NCBI GenBank assembly: GCA_020137815.1
Contig: CM035350.1
Span: 10,457,410 to 10,521,409 of the forward strand
DNA from: Hormiphora californensis
Taxonomy: Eukaryota > Ctenophora > Tentaculata > Cydippida > Pleurobrachiidae
Length of the DNA stretch: 64,000 nucleotides
Direction of reading: 5' to 3'
This document shows, in pieces, positions 59,428 to 64,000 of the stretch. Position 1 is the stretch's first letter. Each line of letters begins with the position of its first letter. The notes beneath the pieces were generated by a model that saw only the letters and a list, made by a program, of their open reading frames with translations, was not told where the DNA came from and did no database searches. A program made the position numbers and the translations under genes.

Positions 59428-60628
59428 CAACTGTGTGTTTTTAAATGACTGAGACTGCTCAAATCAACATAGCGTCAAAAGTTGTGAATTTTTTGCTCTG
59501 AAAGTTTAGGGAAAGGTAGATGGCCATTTATTTTACTTGAATTTTAGGAAAAATGCTCCCAACAAGGCCGAGTTACACCACTTTGCCGTTTGCCTGCGAA
59601 GGAACTAAAAAAGATATTGCCAAACTAACTAGTTAGAGGAGGTTTTTGGGCTACAGGTTCATTTAGTAACGAAATTTAAGTACAATAAATAGGCCAGGGA
59701 TTTTTTGCTGAATTGGTGAGCTAAGACATAACAAAGGTTTTCCACTTGCATCGTACTCATATGGGGTCAGAAACACCAAAACAATTTCCACTCCAACCGA
59801 GGTGAAGAAAGTGCCACGCCCTTTTGCCTGTATTTTCATCCTTTACCAAAAAGAACAGCTTTGCTTTGGATTGGTCAAAATTTGGTCATTTTCCTGCAAT
59901 TGCTCTTCATTTGAAATTGAATAATAACACATTGACATTATGTGATAGAAACTCATTCTTCTTCTTCGAGTGTCGGGTGTGAGACCCTAAAGAACTATCG
60001 CGATTTTCGTCATTGCGATTTGGTCGACACTGTGTGAGTGCTCGTGAGTGGCCCCCTCGGGTCTAAGCCCTTAGGTGGAACCTTCGTGGGTAGAACCCAC
60101 GAGAGTTGTGAAACTCATGTGATAGAAACTTCATATTATTATATATATATACATATATATAAATATCATTTGTTACCCCCACTAATTTTTATATGCCGAA
60201 AAAGCTCCAGTGGACCAGTGAAGCAAAAATTTGAAACCGCTCTTGAGTGGCTATATAGCGAGTTGGCTCAAAAACGGTTATACCCATACTCAATTATCCA
60301 TTTATCTCTCGAAGCTGACAAGATAGTGACTTCTGCTTGGTCCCAATTTAGTACCCTTGTTTTTGTCTCCAATCCAAAACCAAGTTGCTATTTTTGGTCA
60401 AGGCTGAAAATACAGGCAAAAGGGCTTGGCCAATTTGGGCACTTTCTTCACCTCGGTTGGAGTGGAATTTTTTTGGTGCTTCTGGGACCCCATATGAGTA
60501 CAATGCAAGTGGAAAACCTCTTTTATGTTCACCAAATGGCCCCAAAATGACAATTCTTTGCCTAAAATGGCAGGTAGCCATCAATTCACAACTTTTGGCG
60601 CTATGTTGATTTAAACAGTCATGCCTTG
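59428..60628. mobile_element. Foldback element, copy A
   Basis: The left arm (AAATGACTGAGAC, ATAGCGTCAAAAGTTG, then CACTTGCATCGTACTCATATG) is inverted on the right (CATATGAGTACAATGCAAGTG, CAACTTTTGGCGCTATG). The loop holds a separate insertion at 59940-60134. Same family as 60643-62866. Confidence 0.8.
59940..60134. mobile_element. Possible SINE-like insertion with 17-bp direct repeats
   Basis: ATGTGATAGAAACT(T)CAT stands at both ends of about 160 bp. The insert has GGTAGAACCCACGAG and TGGCCCCCTCGGG, but no clear tRNA-type promoter boxes. Confidence 0.4.
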
Positions 60629-60642
60629 TTCCGATATTATAT

Positions 60643-62866
60643 ACTGTGTGTTTTTAAATGACTGAGACTGGTCAAATCGACATAGCGTCGCGTCAAAATT
60701 TGTGAATATTATGCTCTGAAATTTTAGGACAAGGTAGATGGCTACCTGCCATTTATTGTACTTGAATTTCAGCAAAATCGGTCGTTCTTGAATGAACCTG
60801 TAGCCCAAAAACTTCCTCTAACTTTGAGCGCTCAGATCTCTGCAACCTGATGAGGTAAAGAGCTCACACTTTAACAATATGTTCATTAGACAATTTACAC
60901 ACTTTTGGCTGCTTGGTTTGGCGATATCTTTTTTAGTTCCTCCGCAGGAACACGGCAAAGTGGTGTAACTCGGCCTTATTGGGAGCATTTTTGCCCTCAG
61001 GCATCACGTATCACGTGTCTTACTGGGGGTAATCAGCCGCCAGCCATGTGTTACACCGATTCTGTAATTGGTGCTGAGCGTGGTAAAGGGCGGCACTTCG
61101 TAATTACGCGTAAACAGACGTGATCATGAGCTGGTATTAATAAACGGGGATAAGTAATCGCGGATTGCGGATCGCGGATAAGTAATCGCGGATTGCGGAT
61201 CGCGGATAAGTAATCGCGGATTGCGGATCGCGGATAAGTTATCGCGGATAAGTTATCGCGGATAAGTTATCGCGGATTGCGGATTGCGGATTGCGGATCG
61301 CGAATAAAAAATCGCGGATAAAAAATCGCGGAAAGAAAATCGCGGATAAAAAATCGCGGATAAAAAATCGCGGATAAAAAATCGCGGATAAAAAATCGCG
61401 GATAAAAAATCGTGGATAAAAAATTGCAGATAACAAATTGCGGATAAAAAATCGCGGATAAAAAATCGCGGATAACGTTTTTATCTCTTTTTAGGCAACT
61501 TGTGGTCATTTTTAGGTGATTTTGATCGATTCCAGGTCATTTTGCTCATTTCATTGTCAATTTGGCCATTTCTGTACCATTTCTTGGCCACGTTGGTCAA
61601 TTCTAGTTCATTTCCAGGTCATTCCTGTATATAGTGCATTGTGCTAGACCATTTTCGTGTGGATTTAGATGGTTCTGGGGTAGAAATGAGCAAAATGACC
61701 TGGAATCGATCAAAATCACCTAAGAATGACCACAAGTTGCCTAAAAAGAGATAAAAACGTTATCCGCGATTTTTTATCCGCGATTTTTTATCCGCGATTT
61801 TTTATCCGCAATTTGTTATCTGCAATTTTTTATCCACGATTTTTATCCGCGATTTTTTATCCGCGATTTTTTATCCGCGATTTTTTATCCGCGATTTTTT
61901 ATTCGCAATCAGCAATCCGCGATTACTTATCCGCGATTACTTATCCGCGATCCGCAATCCGCGATTACTTATCCGCGATCCGCAATCCGCGATTACTTAT
62001 CCGCGATCCGCAATCCGCGATTACTTATCCGCGATCCGCAATCCGCGATCTGCAATCCGCGATCCGCAATCCGCGATCCGCGATCTGCAATCAGCGATCT
62101 GCAATCCGCAATCCGCGATTACTTATCCGCAATCCGTGATCCGCGATCCGCAATCCGCAATCCGCAATCCGCGATCACTTATCCCCGATCCGCAATCCGC
62201 GATTTTATCCGCGATCCGGGACATTATCCGCGAATCCGCGAATCCCTGTTTATTAATACCATCTATGGTGTCTGAAAACGTTGACAAGGTCACGTGACTA
62301 GCTGTGGTACGGAGTGTGGTAGAGCGTGGCGCTTCGTCATGACAAGAAAGAGGGGTAGAGAGAAGGAGATAGCGAGAGAAAGGGAGAGAGCTGAGAGTCA
62401 CATGTCTTAGTCGTCATGACGAGGGAGTTATACTCAGCAGATAGAGAGAGCGAATCGGTGACACTAGACGTTGTTATCATGTCGAGATGTTCCACAGCTA
62501 ATCACGTGACCTTGTAACAAGAAAGACAGCAGAATGTAAAGGAAGAAAAGTTTGTCTGGATTGCAGCTTGTGACCGATTTCAGACACTATGATCACGTCT
62601 GCTGACGAAGCACCACGCTTTACCACACTCAGCACCAATTACAGAATACGTGATACCTGAGGGCAAAAATGCTCCCAATTAGGCCGAGTTACACCACTTT
62701 GCCGTGTTCCTGCGAAGAAACTAAAAAAGATATCACCAAACCAAGCAGCCAAAAGTTTGTAAATAGATCTACCTTGTCCTAAAATTTCAGAGCAAAATAT
62801 TCACAACTTTTAACGCTACGTCGATTTGAACCGTCTCAGTCATTTAAAAACACACAGTACATACAT
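60643..62866. mobile_element. Foldback element, copy B, with a nested foldback element
   Basis: TACTGTGTGTTTTTAAATGAC on the left is inverted at 62840-62866. Further paired blocks include CCGAGTTACACCACTTTGCC (62680) against its inverse at 60955, and GGTGCTGAG with GACGTGATCAT in both arms. The nested element occupies 61133-62260. Confidence 0.85.
61133..62260. mobile_element. Nested foldback element with CGCGGATAAAAAAT subrepeats
   Basis: The ends GGTATTAATAAAC and GTTTATTAATACC enclose opposed arrays of CGCGGATAAAAAAT and CGCGGATTGCGGAT (61150-61480, inverted at 61760-62220). The inner stem 61483-61555 faces 61684-61760. Long inverted repeats made of short subrepeats recall the FB elements of flies in form. 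Confidence 0.85.
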
Positions 62867-62869
62867 ATT

Positions 62870-63316
62870 ATGATGTATCTAGCTAGATTTTGTTGTGTGT
62901 ATGTATTAGTTTTCACGTTAAAAAAATTATAAATTGATGGAAATATTGAACTGTTACTTGTGGTTAACATATGATTTATATTTTCAAGAAAAGTTTATCC
63001 ATTTGAACCTCAATCAGTAAACAACCGGTTGAAAAGTCCGGTAATTTTGGAAAAACTGACCGGACAACGGCCTGATAAAAAATGTCCGTTACCGGATGGA
63101 CACTGGACGGGGATCGGATTGTCCGTTCGTTTACTTTCCAAGGTGTATTATATACTGGCACGACTAAGTGTATGTTTACATATTATGTAGTATACATGTA
63201 TTCTAAACTACAGTTATCATAAATTAGATCTTATCAGGATTAAATAATAAATAATACATAATGTATGAATCAGTTCCAACTGTCTACAATTCTCATCTAA
63301 TTTCAAGCTGAGCAAC
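62870..63316. other. Spacer, nothing recognised
   Basis: AT-rich sequence without a supported gene or repeat. Confidence 0.5.
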
Positions 63317-63540
63317 TATGGTGTGCGGACTTTAGTGCTACACTCTAAGTCTAAAGAGGACTCTATATCTAAATTTCGCCGCGAACTCGAGATTTCGGCC
63401 GTTAGGCCGGAAACGAGAGTTTTCTCTACCCCTATACTAATTTAGAAGTGTTAGGGCCGTTATTTGGGTTCGAGGTTAGGGTAAGGTTAGTGTTAGGGTA
63501 AGAGTTAGGGTTGGGTTAGGGTTTTAGATATAGAGTCCGG
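63317..63540. mobile_element. AGTCCG-family element with telomere-like tract
   Basis: GTGCGGACTTTAGTGCTA at the left and ATATAGAGTCCG at the right, with GGCCGTTAGGCCGGAAACG as in 57540-57560. Contains GTTAGGG repeats at 63470-63525. Confidence 0.65.
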
Positions 63541-63566
63541 GTTGGAGGATTTGGCGCCAAAATGTA

Positions 63567-63970
63567 CTAGAGGACTCGACTACTACTAAATACACCTGGG
63601 AACCGTTCGTTTCGTGTAGTTGAACCTTTGATCAAACTACTAAGTACACCTGGGAACCATTCGTTTCGTTTAGTGGAACCTTTGATCAAACTACTAAGTA
63701 CACCTGGGAACCGTTCGTTTAGTTTAGCTGGTACTATGATCAAACTACTAAGTACACCTGGGAACCATTCGTTTCGTTTAGCTGAACCTTTGATCAAACT
63801 ACTAAGTACACCTGGGAACCAATCGTTTCGTGTAGTTGAACCTTTGATCAAACTACTAAGTACACCTGGGAACCGTTCGTTTCGTTTAGCTGAACCTTTG
63901 ATCAAACTACTAAGTACACCTGGGAACCGTTCGTTTCGTGTAGTTGAACCTTTGATCAAACTACTAAGTA
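63567..63970. repeat. 54-bp tandem repeat, about 7 copies
   Basis: Unit ATCAAACTACTAAGTACACC, TGGGAACCGTTCG, then TTTCGTTTAGCTGAACC. As 54 is a multiple of three it leaves an open frame on the minus strand, which is probably not a gene. Confidence 0.95.
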
Positions 63971-64000
63971 CTGGACACGTCGTTAGCGAAATACAACTTT

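Noticed and set aside
60038-60550. 170-codon forward ORF
   Set aside because: It runs through the loop and right arm of a foldback element; no domain.
63567-63959. 130-codon minus ORF with an 18-residue repeat
   Set aside because: The 54-bp repeat keeps the frame open automatically; no start context or flanking coding sequence.

Overview
The window is nuclear DNA from an animal, probably a marine invertebrate such as a sponge or cnidarian; the species cannot be fixed from the sequence. The evidence is minus-strand genes with many short GT-AG introns, metazoan protein families, non-LTR, LTR-like and foldback transposons, and interstitial TTAGGG-type telomeric tracts. No prokaryotic operons, ribosome binding sites, CRISPR arrays or RNA genes were seen.

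Layout. 1-9990: a 38-bp satellite split by a coding-empty LTR element (LTRs 2625-3441 and 8194-9015). 10158-12537: small inverted-repeat elements, a MYND zinc-finger gene and a telomere-like tract. 13204-37919: a complete 20-exon gene for an ABCB6-type ABC half-transporter on the minus strand. Its introns hold minisatellites, a 1-kb foldback element, a duplicated exon and, in intron 2, an almost intact non-LTR retrotransposon with a second minisatellite around it. 38303-42487: a 4-exon MCFD2-like EF-hand secretory protein. 42811-45616: an 8-exon microsomal epoxide hydrolase (EPHX1-like). 46262-48616: two fragments of one reverse-transcriptase family. 48617-64000: gene-poor, with TA-flanked elements, nested foldback elements, microsatellites, a C2H2 zinc-finger ORF and fragments of an unrecognised duplicated gene.

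The three well-resolved genes lie in the same orientation with short gaps (384 bp and 324 bp between coding parts). They share no pathway: ABCB6 is a haem/porphyrin or metal-linked membrane transporter, MCFD2 a secretory cargo-receptor subunit, EPHX1 an ER detoxification enzyme.

The most unusual signal is that many intronic tandem arrays in these genes are copies of the exon edge plus its splice site. The MCFD2-like intron 2 holds about 75 copies of the end of the exon encoding the EF-hand loop, each with a GTAAGT donor. ABCB6 introns 3, 6 and 9 and EPHX1 introns 4 and 7 show the same at smaller scale, and some acceptors are amplified too. This looks like a local process that repeatedly copies splice junctions into introns.

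All exon boundaries were read by eye from splice consensus, codon phase and remembered family sequence. No alignment or search was run.
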